Source: Corynebacterium xerosis NBRC 16721 = ATCC 373
Lineage (GTDB): Bacteria; Actinomycetota; Actinomycetes; Mycobacteriales; Mycobacteriaceae
Assembly: GCF_001552415.1 (NCBI RefSeq)
Contig: NZ_BCRD01000006.1
Location: 1 to 64,000, forward strand
DNA: 64,000 nucleotides
Direction: 5' to 3'
Positions 8,687 to 16,754 of the stretch are shown piece by piece. Under the pieces are notes generated by a model. The model worked only from the letters and a program-made list of their open reading frames with translations. It was not told the DNA's origin and searched no databases. The translations under genes were made by a program, and so were the position numbers. Position 1 is the first letter of the stretch. Each line of letters starts with the position of its first letter.

Positions 8687-9628
8687 ATGGCGAGGAAGCG
8701 GTCGGGCGCGTGGAGCGCCGGCATCACGGGTGCGGCACTGGGCATTGCGGCGGGTACGGCGTTGGGCGCCTACGTGCTGGCGCCGGAGGGCGGCATCGAG
8801 TGGGGCGGCGCGCAGGCGGCGGAGGAGCGTGACGCGGCTATCGTCGAGCGCGATTCGGCCAATACCCGCGCCGATGCGGCCAATTCGGTCGTGGAGGATC
8901 TGGCGGCGCAGGTCGTCGACGGTTCGCTTTCCGACGTCCCGGCGTTGCTGGTGACCACCCCGGACGCCGATTCCGGCGCGGTGGACGCGATGGAGCAGCT
9001 GCTCCGCGACGCCGGTTCGCCGGAGATTTCGCGGATGGGCCTGACCGAAAAGTTCCGTTCGGCCGAGGGCGCGGACGAGCTGAAGGACGTGGTCACCACC
9101 GCGCTGCCCGCCGGCACGGAGCTCGACGTGGAGCGCCGCGACCCCGGTTTCCAGGCCGGCCAGGCGCTGTCGCCGGTGCTGTTGGTCGGGGAGGGGGCGA
9201 CCGAGCGCGCGAACGTCGCCGACCGCCGTCTGCTGCTGGGGTCGCTGCGCGACGCGGGCTTCATTGAGTACGAGGACGGCACGCTGCGGCCGACCGCCGC
9301 GATCGTGCTGGTCACCGGCTCCGGCAATGGCGAGGGGGAGGACCCGACGGTCGGTTCGCGCATTCTCGCGGACTTCGCCGAGGCCCTGTCCGCCGACGGC
9401 ACGGTCGTCGTCGCCGGCGGGCCCGAGGCCGACCGCGACGGCGGCGTGATCGAGGTGCTCGAGAATTCGCGCACCGCCGGCGCCGTGCGCACCCAGGCCG
9501 CCATCGGCGACCCCGCCGGCCGCGTGGGCGTGGTCCGCGCGATCGTGGAGGGAAAGGGCGGGGAGGCTCCCACCGGAGAAGCCCCCGTGGAAGAGGCGCC
9601 CGCCGAGGAGGCCCCCGCAGCGGAGTGA
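8687..9628 (+). CDS. steB: SteB / MctB-type envelope protein
   Basis: A 313-residue protein of the family often annotated as copper transporter (MctB, Rv1698). In corynebacteria the equivalent gene is SteB, the partner of SteA. One N-terminal membrane anchor (residues ~10-27, GAALGIAAGTALGAYVLA) is followed by an exported domain. A coiled-coil stretch (EERDAAIVERDSANTRADAAN) comes directly after the anchor. The C-terminus ends in a Glu/Pro/Ala repeat (EAPVEEAPAEEAPA). SteA/SteB involvement in septal peptidoglycan hydrolysis is inferred from synteny rather than any catalytic motif. Confidence 0.85.
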   Translation: MARKRSGAWSAGITGAALGIAAGTALGAYVLAPEGGIEWGGAQAAEERDAAIVERDSANTRADAANSVVEDLAAQVVDGSLSDVPALLVTTPDADSGAVDAMEQLLRDAGSPEISRMGLTEKFRSAEGADELKDVVTTALPAGTELDVERRDPGFQAGQALSPVLLVGEGATERANVADRRLLLGSLRDAGFIEYEDGTLRPTAAIVLVTGSGNGEGEDPTVGSRILADFAEALSADGTVVVAGGPEADRDGGVIEVLENSRTAGAVRTQAAIGDPAGRVGVVRAIVEGKGGEAPTGEAPVEEAPAEEAPAAE

Positions 9629-9712
9629 TCGCCCCGGCGTGTTACCGCCGTGTTTCACGTCGATTTCCCCACCGTTGAATCTGCCCGGCGCGGTGTGATG
9701 CGGCGCGAAAAG

Positions 9713-9723
9713 CGTCGTCAAGC
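9713..9723 (+). repeat. CGTCGTCAAGC word, copy 2
   Basis: Exact copy in the steB-pyrG intergenic space. With its flank it reads CGTCGTCAAGCATG followed by G and a run of five T, almost the same as the intergenic copy at 40245. Confidence 0.6.
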
Positions 9724-9735
9724 ATGGTTTTTCGC

Positions 9736-9764
9736 TTGGTTGCGGTGCCCCGCCCGCTTAGCCT
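9736..9764 (+). promoter_or_regulatory. Promoter of pyrG
   Basis: TTGGTT (9736-9741) and TAGCCT (9759-9764) are separated by 17 bases. The start would be near 9771, giving a leader of about 90 nt before the ATG at 9862. No clear attenuator is seen in this leader. The intergenic space is 9629-9861. Confidence 0.5.
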
Positions 9765-9861
9765 GAGGTTCCGTGGTCGACACGAGACGGCCTGCGGCGG
9801 ACACCCCCGACAACCGGTGGCGCGCCCGCCGCCCGAGCGAGACCCCGGGAGTTGAGTGGGC

Positions 9862-11529
9862 ATGGCGAGCGAGCGCGGTGGCCGGCACATCACGAAGTAC
9901 ATCATCGTCACGGGAGGGGTGGCGTCGTCGTTGGGCAAGGGCCTGACGGCGTCGAGCCTGGGGCGGCTGCTGTCGTCGCGCGGGCTGCGGGTGACCATGC
10001 AGAAGCTGGACCCGTACCTCAACGTCGACCCCGGCACGATGAACCCGTTCCAGCACGGCGAGGTCTTCGTCACCGAGGACGGCGCCGAAACCGACCTGGA
10101 CCTGGGCCACTACGAGCGGTTCCTGGACCGCGACCTGGACGGCGGGGCGAACGTCACCACGGGCAAGGTGTACTCGTCGGTGATCGCGAAGGAGCGGCGC
10201 GGAGAATTCCTGGGCGAGACGGTGCAGGTCATCCCGCACATCACCGACGAGATCAAGTCGCGGATCACCGGCATGGACCGGCCGGACGCCAACGGCCTGC
10301 GCCCCGACGTGGTGATCACCGAGATCGGCGGCACCGTCGGCGACATCGAGTCGCAGCCCTTCCTCGAGGCCGCCCGCCAGGTGCGCCACGACGTCGGCCG
10401 CGAGAACATCCACTACCTGCACGTGTCGTTGGTGCCGTACCTGAAGCCGTCGGGGGAGCTGAAGACGAAGCCGACGCAGCATTCCGTGGCCGAGCTGCGG
10501 TCGATCGGCCTGGTGCCGGATTCGGTGGTGCTGCGCTGCGACCGCGAGGTGCCCGGCGCACTGAAGCGCAAGATCGCGCTGATGTGCGACGTCGACGAGG
10601 AGGGCGTGGTGTCGTGCCCGGATGCGGCGAGCATCTACGACATTCCGCGCGTGCTTCACGACGAACACCTGGACACGTTCATCGTGCGCCGCCTGGGGCT
10701 GCCGTTCCGCGACCTGGATTGGGAGGAGTGGGGCGGCCTGCTCGACCGGGTGCACCGGCCGTCGCGCGAGGTGACCGTGGCGCTGGTGGGCAAGTACGTC
10801 GACCTGCCGGACGCGTACCTGTCGGTGGCGGAGGCCATCCGCGCCGGCGGTTTCGCCCACGGTGCGCGGGCGAACGTCCGGTGGGTGGCGTCGGATTCGT
10901 GCGAGACGCCGGAGGGCGCGGCGGAGCAGCTCGCCGGCGCCGATGCGGTGGTGGTGCCCGGGGGCTTCGGCATCCGGGGCATCGAGGGCAAGATCGGGGC
11001 TATCGCGCATTGCCGTGAAAACCGGATCCCGCTGCTGGGCCTGTGCCTGGGCATGCAGTGCGCGGTGATCGAGGCGGCGCGGCGCGGGGGCGTGCCGGGT
11101 GCGTCGTCGTCGGAGTTCGACGAGGCCACGCCGTCGCCGGTGATCGCGACGATGGCGGAGCAGCTGGCGGCGGTGTCCGGCGAGGCGGACCTCGGCGGGT
11201 CGATGCGCCTGGGCGCGTATCCGGCGGTGCTGGCGGAGGGGTCGGTCACCGCGGACGTTTACGGCGCGACCGAGGTGTCCGAGCGCCACCGCCACCGCTA
11301 CGAGGTCAACAACGCCTACCGCGACGCCATCGAGTCGGCGGGCCTGGTCATTTCGGGCACGTCGCCGGACGGGGCGCTGGTCGAGTTCGTGGAGTACCCG
11401 CGCGAGGAGCACCCGTTCTTCGTGGCCACCCAGGCCCACCCGGAGTACAAGTCCCGGCCGACGAATCCGCATCCGCTGTTCGCGGGCCTGCTCGGGGCGG
11501 CGCTCGCGGAATCCGCCGCGCGAGGGTAG
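9862..11529 (+). CDS. pyrG: CTP synthase
   Basis: Makes CTP from UTP, ATP and glutamine. The N-terminal amidoligase domain begins with [20 protein letters not shown] (P-loop) and contains [15 protein letters not shown] and the GGTVGDIES motif. The C-terminal glutamine amidotransferase carries the nucleophile Cys near residue 395 (GLCLGMQ) and the late HPEYKSRP histidine/glutamate. Length 555 residues, as usual. An in-frame GTG lies six bases upstream (9856); ATG 9862 is preferred because the GGGAG ribosome site is about 10 bases before it. Confidence 0.97.
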   Translation: MASERGGRHITKYIIVTGGVASSLGKGLTASSLGRLLSSRGLRVTMQKLDPYLNVDPGTMNPFQHGEVFVTEDGAETDLDLGHYERFLDRDLDGGANVTTGKVYSSVIAKERRGEFLGETVQVIPHITDEIKSRITGMDRPDANGLRPDVVITEIGGTVGDIESQPFLEAARQVRHDVGRENIHYLHVSLVPYLKPSGELKTKPTQHSVAELRSIGLVPDSVVLRCDREVPGALKRKIALMCDVDEEGVVSCPDAASIYDIPRVLHDEHLDTFIVRRLGLPFRDLDWEEWGGLLDRVHRPSREVTVALVGKYVDLPDAYLSVAEAIRAGGFAHGARANVRWVASDSCETPEGAAEQLAGADAVVVPGGFGIRGIEGKIGAIAHCRENRIPLLGLCLGMQCAVIEAARRGGVPGASSSEFDEATPSPVIATMAEQLAAVSGEADLGGSMRLGAYPAVLAEGSVTADVYGATEVSERHRHRYEVNNAYRDAIESAGLVISGTSPDGALVEFVEYPREEHPFFVATQAHPEYKSRPTNPHPLFAGLLGAALAESAARG

Positions 11530-11539
11530 GCAGTTGATT

Positions 11540-12265
11540 ATGACATCCACGCCCCAGTCCGCCGCACAGTCCTCGTCCGAGTCCACGGCGCCGTCCGCCG
11601 GCGCCCACGCCTTCGACGTCGTCGACTCCGAGATCCTCGTCGAGGCGCCGATCATCGCCCTGCGCCGCGATCGGGTGCGCATGCCGGGCGGCCGCATCGC
11701 CGCGCGCGAGATCGTCGAGCACTTCGGCGCCGTCGCGGTGGTCGCCCTCGACGACGACGGCCGCATCTGCCTGCTGCGCCAGTGGCGGCAGACGGCGCGC
11801 GACCGCCTGATCGAGTTGCCCGCCGGCATCCTCGACGTCGCCGGGGAGGACCCGCTGGTGGCCGCCCGCCGCGAGCTCGCCGAGGAGGCCGGCGTGGCCG
11901 CCGAGCGGTGGTCGCTGCTCACCGACATCTACGTGTCCCCGGGCTTCGCGGAGGAAACCGTCCGCATTTACCTGGCCGAGGGGCTTTCCGACGCCGACCG
12001 CCCCGAACCCGAGGACGAGGAGGCCGACATGACGGAATCCTGGGTCGACCTCGCGGAAGCGGCGGACATGGTCATCCGCGGCGAGGTTCTCAACTCCATC
12101 GCGGTGGCGGGCATTCTCTGCGCGCACGTGACGTTGTCGGAAGGCAGGGTCCGTCGTGAAGCGGACGTGCCCTTCGCGATCCGCCCCACCCGGCTCGCGG
12201 ACCGCCGGGCCGCGGCGCTGGGCCCGGACGCGGACCTGAAGCACGTGCCGGAAGCGGGGGATTAG
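11540..12265 (+). CDS. Nudix hydrolase, ADP-ribose pyrophosphatase type
   Basis: Hydrolyses ADP-ribose or related nucleoside-diphosphate sugars (family expectation; Rv1700 is the positional equivalent). The Nudix box is LPAGILDVAGEDPLVAARRE followed by LAEEAGV, with one extra residue between the first Gly and Glu compared with the canonical spacing, as in actinobacterial ADPRases. The N-terminal 30 residues are Ser/Ala-rich. An in-frame TTG precedes the ATG by six bases. The gene follows pyrG by 10 bases and ends one base before xerD. CGTCGTGAAGC, a base-7 variant of the dispersed word, lies at 12152. Confidence 0.88.
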   Translation: MTSTPQSAAQSSSESTAPSAGAHAFDVVDSEILVEAPIIALRRDRVRMPGGRIAAREIVEHFGAVAVVALDDDGRICLLRQWRQTARDRLIELPAGILDVAGEDPLVAARRELAEEAGVAAERWSLLTDIYVSPGFAEETVRIYLAEGLSDADRPEPEDEEADMTESWVDLAEAADMVIRGEVLNSIAVAGILCAHVTLSEGRVRREADVPFAIRPTRLADRRAAALGPDADLKHVPEAGD

Positions 12266-13201
12266 GTGGCGGGGACTGCGGCGCGGCGCGTGGCGGAGGC
12301 GTTCTTCGACCATCTGGCGGTGGAGCGCGGGGCGTCGGCGAACACGCTCGGCGCGTACCGGCGCGACCTGGCGAAGTACCTGGACTACCTGGATCGCCTG
12401 GGGCGCGCGGATTTGCGGGCGGTGACGGAGTCCGACGTCGGCGCGTTCGTGGCGCACCTGTCGCGCGGCGACGTCGACGCCGGGCAGCCGCCGATGGCCG
12501 CGTCGTCGGTGTCGCGCGCGCTGTCGGCGGTGCGGGGCCTGCACAAGTTCGCGGTCGGCGAGGGCGACGTCGACGTCGACGTGGCGGCGTCGGTGGCTCC
12601 GCCGAAGAGGGGCAGTTCGCTGCCGAAGGCGCTGCGGGTGGAGGAGGTCACGCGACTGATCGACGCCATCCCCGTCGGCGAGGCCGCCGAGGTCGCCGAC
12701 GTCCGCGACCGTGCGCTGGTGGAGCTGCTGTACTCGACGGGCGCGCGCGTGTCGGAGGTGACCGGGCTCGACGTCGACGACCTCGACCGCGAGGAGCGCC
12801 TGGTGCTGCTGCGCGGCAAGGGCGGCAAGGAGCGCATCGTTCCCGTCGGCGGCCCGGCGATCGAGGCCGTCGACGCGTGGCTGGTGCGCGGGCGGCCCGG
12901 GTGGGCGCGGGCGAACTCCGGCCCGGCGCTGCTGATCAATTCGCTGGGCCGGCGGATGTCGCGGCAGTCGGCGGCGAACATTCTGGCGGTCGTCGCGGAG
13001 CGCGCCGGCCTGGCCGGGCGGGTGTCGCCGCATACGTTGCGGCACAGTTTCGCCACGCATTTGCTCGAGGGCGGCGTCGACGTCCGCTCCGTGCAGGAGC
13101 TGCTGGGGCACGCGTCGGTGACCACGACGCAGATCTACACGATGGTCACGGCCGATAATCTCCGCCGGGTTTGGGCGGGTGCTCACCCGCGGGCGCGGTG
13201 A
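12266..13201 (+). CDS. xerD: Site-specific tyrosine recombinase XerD
   Basis: Resolves chromosome dimers at dif with XerC. An N-terminal SAM-like core-binding domain (residues ~1-95) is followed by the catalytic domain. The active-site set is visible: Arg in STGARVSEV, the His-x-x-Arg in HTLRHSFATHLLEGG, the second His in LGHASVTTTQIY, and the nucleophile Tyr in QIYTMV. At 311 residues it has normal length. GTG start abutting the Nudix gene, so probably cotranscribed. The XerC partner is not in the window. Confidence 0.93.
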   Translation: MAGTAARRVAEAFFDHLAVERGASANTLGAYRRDLAKYLDYLDRLGRADLRAVTESDVGAFVAHLSRGDVDAGQPPMAASSVSRALSAVRGLHKFAVGEGDVDVDVAASVAPPKRGSSLPKALRVEEVTRLIDAIPVGEAAEVADVRDRALVELLYSTGARVSEVTGLDVDDLDREERLVLLRGKGGKERIVPVGGPAIEAVDAWLVRGRPGWARANSGPALLINSLGRRMSRQSAANILAVVAERAGLAGRVSPHTLRHSFATHLLEGGVDVRSVQELLGHASVTTTQIYTMVTADNLRRVWAGAHPRAR

Positions 13202-13306
13202 GCGCCGGTACAGTGGTCGCGAGGGAGTCGCATTCTCCCGCAGTGGTTCGCACCATCCTTTCGGGCGGTTGGCTCGAAGGGTCCACAGATTGTCAAGGAA
13301 TAGGGG

Positions 13307-14185
13307 TTGACGGTGGCTGAGTCGGGCTTGTTCGACGCCGAGGGCATGCAGGTGGGCCTCACCGGCCGTCCCCTGCGCGAGCTGCCCGAGCCGAAGCCCC
13401 TGGAGTCCCATGGGCCGGCGACGATCCTGGCCATGTGCAACCAGAAGGGCGGCGTGGGCAAGACCACGTCGACCATCAACATGGGCGCGGCGCTGGCGGA
13501 GTTCGGCCGCAAGGTCCTGCTGGTCGACCTGGATCCGCAGGGCGCACTGTCGGCGGGCCTGGGCATCCCGCACGAGGATCTGGATCTGACGGTCTACAAC
13601 CTGATCATCGATTCGGACACCGACGTCCGCGACGCCATCCACCACACGTCGGTGCCGGGCCTGGATCTGGTGCCGGCGAACATCGACCTGTCGGCCGCGG
13701 AGATCCAGCTGGTCAACGAGGTCGGCCGCGAGCAGGCGCTGGGCCGTGCGCTGCGCCCGGTGCGCCGCGACTACGACTTCATCATCGTCGACTGCCAGCC
13801 GTCGCTGGGCCTGCTGACCGTCAACGCTTTGACCATCGCGCAGGGCGTGATCATCCCCATGGAGTGCGAGTACTTCTCGCTGCGCGGCCTGGCGCTGCTC
13901 ACCGACACGGTGGGCAAGGTCCGCGATCGCCTGAACTTCGACCTCGAGGTCCTGGGCATCCTGGTGACCATGTTCGACCGCCGCACGCTGCACGCCCGCG
14001 AGGTGATGGAGCGGCTCATCGAGGTCTTCGGCGACACCGTCTTCGACACGGTGATCACGCGCACGGTGCGTTTCCCCGAGACGTCCGTCGCCGGCGAGCC
14101 CATCACCCGTTGGGCGCCGAAGTCCCCGGGCGCCGACCAGTACCGCAACTTGGCGCGCGAGGTCATCGAGCGCACCGGCGGGTGA
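13307..14185 (+). CDS. ParA/Soj-family ATPase next to scpAB
   Basis: A deviant Walker A motif KGGVGKTT (residues 47-54) follows a ~40-residue N-terminal extension. Further ATPase motifs are VLLVDLDPQGALSAG and DFIIVDCQPSLGLLTVNAL. This is the ParA-like ATPase encoded with scpAB in actinobacteria (Rv1708 type), distinct from the origin-proximal parA of parAB. A role in chromosome organisation with condensin is inferred from its neighbours. TTG 13307 is preferred over GTG 13313 because AAGGA lies about 8 bases before it. A TACAGT box at 13209-13214 may be its promoter, implying an ~85-nt leader. Confidence 0.88.
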   Translation: MTVAESGLFDAEGMQVGLTGRPLRELPEPKPLESHGPATILAMCNQKGGVGKTTSTINMGAALAEFGRKVLLVDLDPQGALSAGLGIPHEDLDLTVYNLIIDSDTDVRDAIHHTSVPGLDLVPANIDLSAAEIQLVNEVGREQALGRALRPVRRDYDFIIVDCQPSLGLLTVNALTIAQGVIIPMECEYFSLRGLALLTDTVGKVRDRLNFDLEVLGILVTMFDRRTLHAREVMERLIEVFGDTVFDTVITRTVRFPETSVAGEPITRWAPKSPGADQYRNLAREVIERTGG

Positions 14186-14195
14186 GGGACTGCCT

Positions 14196-15071
14196 TTGCT
14201 TTCCGACGAGCCGGTGCGGGGGGTCGAGCCACCGATCGCCGAAGGCGCGGTGACGGAAGCCGCGCCGACCGAACCCGTGCAAGAGGAGCTCACCGGGTTC
14301 CGGGTGGCGCTGGCCAACTTCACGGGGCCGTTCGACCTTCTTCTGCAGTTGATCGGGTCGAAGAAGATGGACGTCACCGAGGTGGCGTTGGCGGCGGTGA
14401 CCGACGAGTTCATCGCGTATACCCGCAGCCTGGATGCGGTGGGCGACCTCGACGAGATCACCGAGTTCCTCGTCGTCGCCGCGACCCTGCTCGACTTGAA
14501 GACCGCCCGCCTGCTGCCGCGCGGCGACGTCGACGACGAAGAGGACCTGGCTCTGCTCGAGGCCCGAGACCTGCTGTTCGCCCGCCTTTTGCAGTACCGC
14601 GCCTACAGCCGCGTCGCCGACCTGTTCGCCGATTGGGCCCGCGTCGCCCCGCACCGGTACCCGCGTGCCACGGGCCCCGACCCCGGGTTCGAGGGCCTGT
14701 TGCCGCCGGTCGAGCTGGGGATGGATGCTCAGTCGTTCGCGGAGTTCGCTGCCGTCGTCATGCGCCCGAAGCCGCCGGAGGAGGTCGGCATCGGTCACAT
14801 CCACCAGGTCGCCGTGTCGGTGCCGGAGCAGGCCGGGCGCATCCTCGACGCGCTGCGCATCGCCGGCGAGGGGACGTGGCTGACGTTCGCGCAGCTGACG
14901 TCGGAATGCCGCGTGTCCATGGAGGTCGTCGGGCGGTTCCTGGCGTTGCTGGAGCTGTACCGCGCCAAGGCCATCGAGACCGAGCAGGAGGAGGCCCTCG
15001 AGGAGCTCACCGTCTCCTGGACCGGCCTCGACGTCGATCCGACCGTCGTAGCGGCGTCGAACTGGGAGTAG
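14196..15071 (+). CDS. scpA: Segregation and condensation protein A (kleisin)
   Basis: ScpA bridges the SMC heads with ScpB in the condensin complex. The N-terminal helical region (FRVALANFTGPFDLLLQLIG) and the EFLVVAATLLDLKTARLLP stretch are typical of kleisins. The C-terminal winged helix (TWLTFAQLTSECRVSMEVV and RFLALLELYRAKAIE) binds the SMC cap. TTG start, 10 bases after the ParA-like gene. Unusually, scpB does not follow directly: about 3.4 kb with an HNH endonuclease and an antisense antiporter intervene. Confidence 0.92.
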   Translation: MLSDEPVRGVEPPIAEGAVTEAAPTEPVQEELTGFRVALANFTGPFDLLLQLIGSKKMDVTEVALAAVTDEFIAYTRSLDAVGDLDEITEFLVVAATLLDLKTARLLPRGDVDDEEDLALLEARDLLFARLLQYRAYSRVADLFADWARVAPHRYPRATGPDPGFEGLLPPVELGMDAQSFAEFAAVVMRPKPPEEVGIGHIHQVAVSVPEQAGRILDALRIAGEGTWLTFAQLTSECRVSMEVVGRFLALLELYRAKAIETEQEEALEELTVSWTGLDVDPTVVAASNWE

Positions 15072-15239
15072 GGGCCTGGTTCAAATATGTGATCGATCAA
15101 TTCACCTGCGACGCCGGTGATTTGGGTTCGGGTAGCGCATGCGTTCGAATGCGGGTATCGTTGCCGGTGACGGCGGGGGAAGTTGGTTGCCGTCACCTCC
15201 CGCGACTTGGGGGTCGGGGGAGTTCGTCGAAAAGCCCGC

Positions 15240-15255
15240 TTGAACGATCATTCGA
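15240..15255 (+). promoter_or_regulatory. Possible LexA (SOS) box of the HNH gene
   Basis: TTGAACGATCATTCGA matches the corynebacterial SOS-box pattern TcGAAcAnnTGTtCGA at about 10 of 14 defined positions and lies 20 bases before the ATG. The 204-base gap before the gene also holds a 9-bp inverted repeat (GGTGACGGC 15166-15174 / GCCGTCACC 15189-15197). Confidence 0.35.
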
Positions 15256-15275
15256 ACGAACACCGGGGATAGGCC

Positions 15276-16694
15276 ATGGCCGTAGACGGCTGCGCAGGTC
15301 CGGAACACCGCAACGACGACGATCCACCCGACGGCCAGGACGATGGCCGCCGATTCGAATTTCCCGACACCCGATACGCTCACGAGGACGCCGCCGACCC
15401 GCTGTGTGCCGCGGGCCTGGAACGGAATGCACGTGACCTCCGGGTCGCCGAGTTGACCTGCCCCGACTCCGTGGCCGACGTCGAGGATCATCTGGCGCGC
15501 GTCGCGCCGCGACTCGGCGTCACGTACGGGGTCGGGCTGGACTACTGCGACGTGGGCCTCATGCTGGACCGCTTGCCGACGTTGGCCGAGGTGTTGGAGG
15601 AGCGACCGTTTTTGCCGTGGTCGCACCTGAAGATGATCGCCCAGGCGGTGATCCCCCTGTCCGACGACCACGTCGAGGAGTTCTGCGACCGGCTGCTGCG
15701 CTACCTGGCGCCGAAGAGGAACGGTCAAACTCTCGTCGGCCACCGGTCGATGGCGTCGGCGATGTGCCGCATCATCGGCGACATTCAGCCTCTGGCCCGG
15801 CCCGATGATCCGGAGGACGAGCCCGCGCCGAAGCCATCGGAGGACCCGAACTTCAACGTCGACGAACGCTCCGCCACCCACTCGACGATGCGGGTGACGT
15901 TGCGCGCGGATCAGGGGCGGGAGGTGCTCGCGATTCTCGACGCCGTGGGCGCCGCCCATGGTTGCGGCCGCAGAGAAGCCCTCTTGCATGCGTTGCGGGG
16001 CACGGCGAAGGAGGTCAAGGTCGTCTTCAACGTCTACCAGGACGTCGCCGGCGGCCCCGCCTGGATGTCGGGTCCGGGGTGGCTCGATGCGGTGGCGACC
16101 GACGAATGGGTCAAGCGGTTGACTCATCTGCGGTTGTCGTCGAACGGCAAGACCGACGGGTACGTGCCCACCGACGCCATGGACGCCTTCGTCGAAGGGC
16201 GCGACGGCGTCTGCCGGTTCCCCGGCTGCGACAAGCCCGCGCACCGGGACGACAAGGATCACGTGCAGAACTACGACCATGACGATCCCGACGCCGGCGG
16301 GCCGACCGCCACTGGGAACTTGCACTGCCTGTGTCGTCGCCACCACAACCTGAAGACCGCGAAGTTGTGGGACGTGGAAGCCCATCCCGATGGAACCGAG
16401 GTGTGGACGAGCGCGGACGGCGAACATCGGTATGTGACCGTCCCGCAGGGGCCGCTGGCGGGATTCGGCCGCCAGACCTTCGATGCCCGCGCCACCCGAT
16501 TGACCGGAGCGCGTGCCGAGCATAACGCGCGGCGCATCGCCGAAGAAGCCGAAGCCAAGCGAGTGACCGAGGAAGCCCAAGATGCGGCGATGAAGAAATG
16601 GGAGGATTTGTACGGCCCCAATGCGTCGGGCCCGGAATCGGAGCTGCCGCTCAAACAGAAGATGAAGAAGTACCCGGATGTGCCGCCGTTTTGA
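15276..16694 (+). CDS. HNH endonuclease of the DUF222 (13E12-type) family
   Basis: Large actinobacterial paralogous family with an N-terminal DUF222 helical region (here residues ~40-280) and a C-terminal HNH nuclease. The HNH core is at residues ~309-350: CRFPGCDKPAHRDDKDHV, then DHDDPDAGGPT, then NLHCLCRRHHNLKT. The Cys pairs and the His residues for metal and catalysis are present, so the nuclease looks intact. The C-terminal 70 residues are charged and helical. Biological role is unsettled for the family; members are often mobile or DNA-damage associated. It lies alone between scpA and a convergent antiporter. A candidate SOS box is just upstream. Confidence 0.85.
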   Translation: MAVDGCAGPEHRNDDDPPDGQDDGRRFEFPDTRYAHEDAADPLCAAGLERNARDLRVAELTCPDSVADVEDHLARVAPRLGVTYGVGLDYCDVGLMLDRLPTLAEVLEERPFLPWSHLKMIAQAVIPLSDDHVEEFCDRLLRYLAPKRNGQTLVGHRSMASAMCRIIGDIQPLARPDDPEDEPAPKPSEDPNFNVDERSATHSTMRVTLRADQGREVLAILDAVGAAHGCGRREALLHALRGTAKEVKVVFNVYQDVAGGPAWMSGPGWLDAVATDEWVKRLTHLRLSSNGKTDGYVPTDAMDAFVEGRDGVCRFPGCDKPAHRDDKDHVQNYDHDDPDAGGPTATGNLHCLCRRHHNLKTAKLWDVEAHPDGTEVWTSADGEHRYVTVPQGPLAGFGRQTFDARATRLTGARAEHNARRIAEEAEAKRVTEEAQDAAMKKWEDLYGPNASGPESELPLKQKMKKYPDVPPF

Positions 16695-16752
16695 TCACAC
16701 CACGGATCACACCACGGATCACACCAACGATCACACCAACGATTACTTCAAC
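16693..16752. repeat. 12-bp tandem repeat between convergent genes
   Basis: Two copies of GATCACACCACG (16693, 16705), two of GATCACACCAAC (16717, 16729) and one degenerate copy (16741-16752) run head to tail. The array starts at the HNH stop codon and ends two bases before the antiporter stop on the other strand. It fills the whole convergent intergenic space. Confidence 0.9.
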
Positions 16753-16754
16753 CA

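Noticed and set aside
9651..9666. parS-like half site TGTTTCACGT upstream of pyrG
   Set aside because: The first ten bases match the parS consensus, but the other half (CGATTT) does not pair, giving about 11 of 16 matches; no second copy was noticed. The adjacent ParA-like gene is the scpAB-linked type, not parAB.
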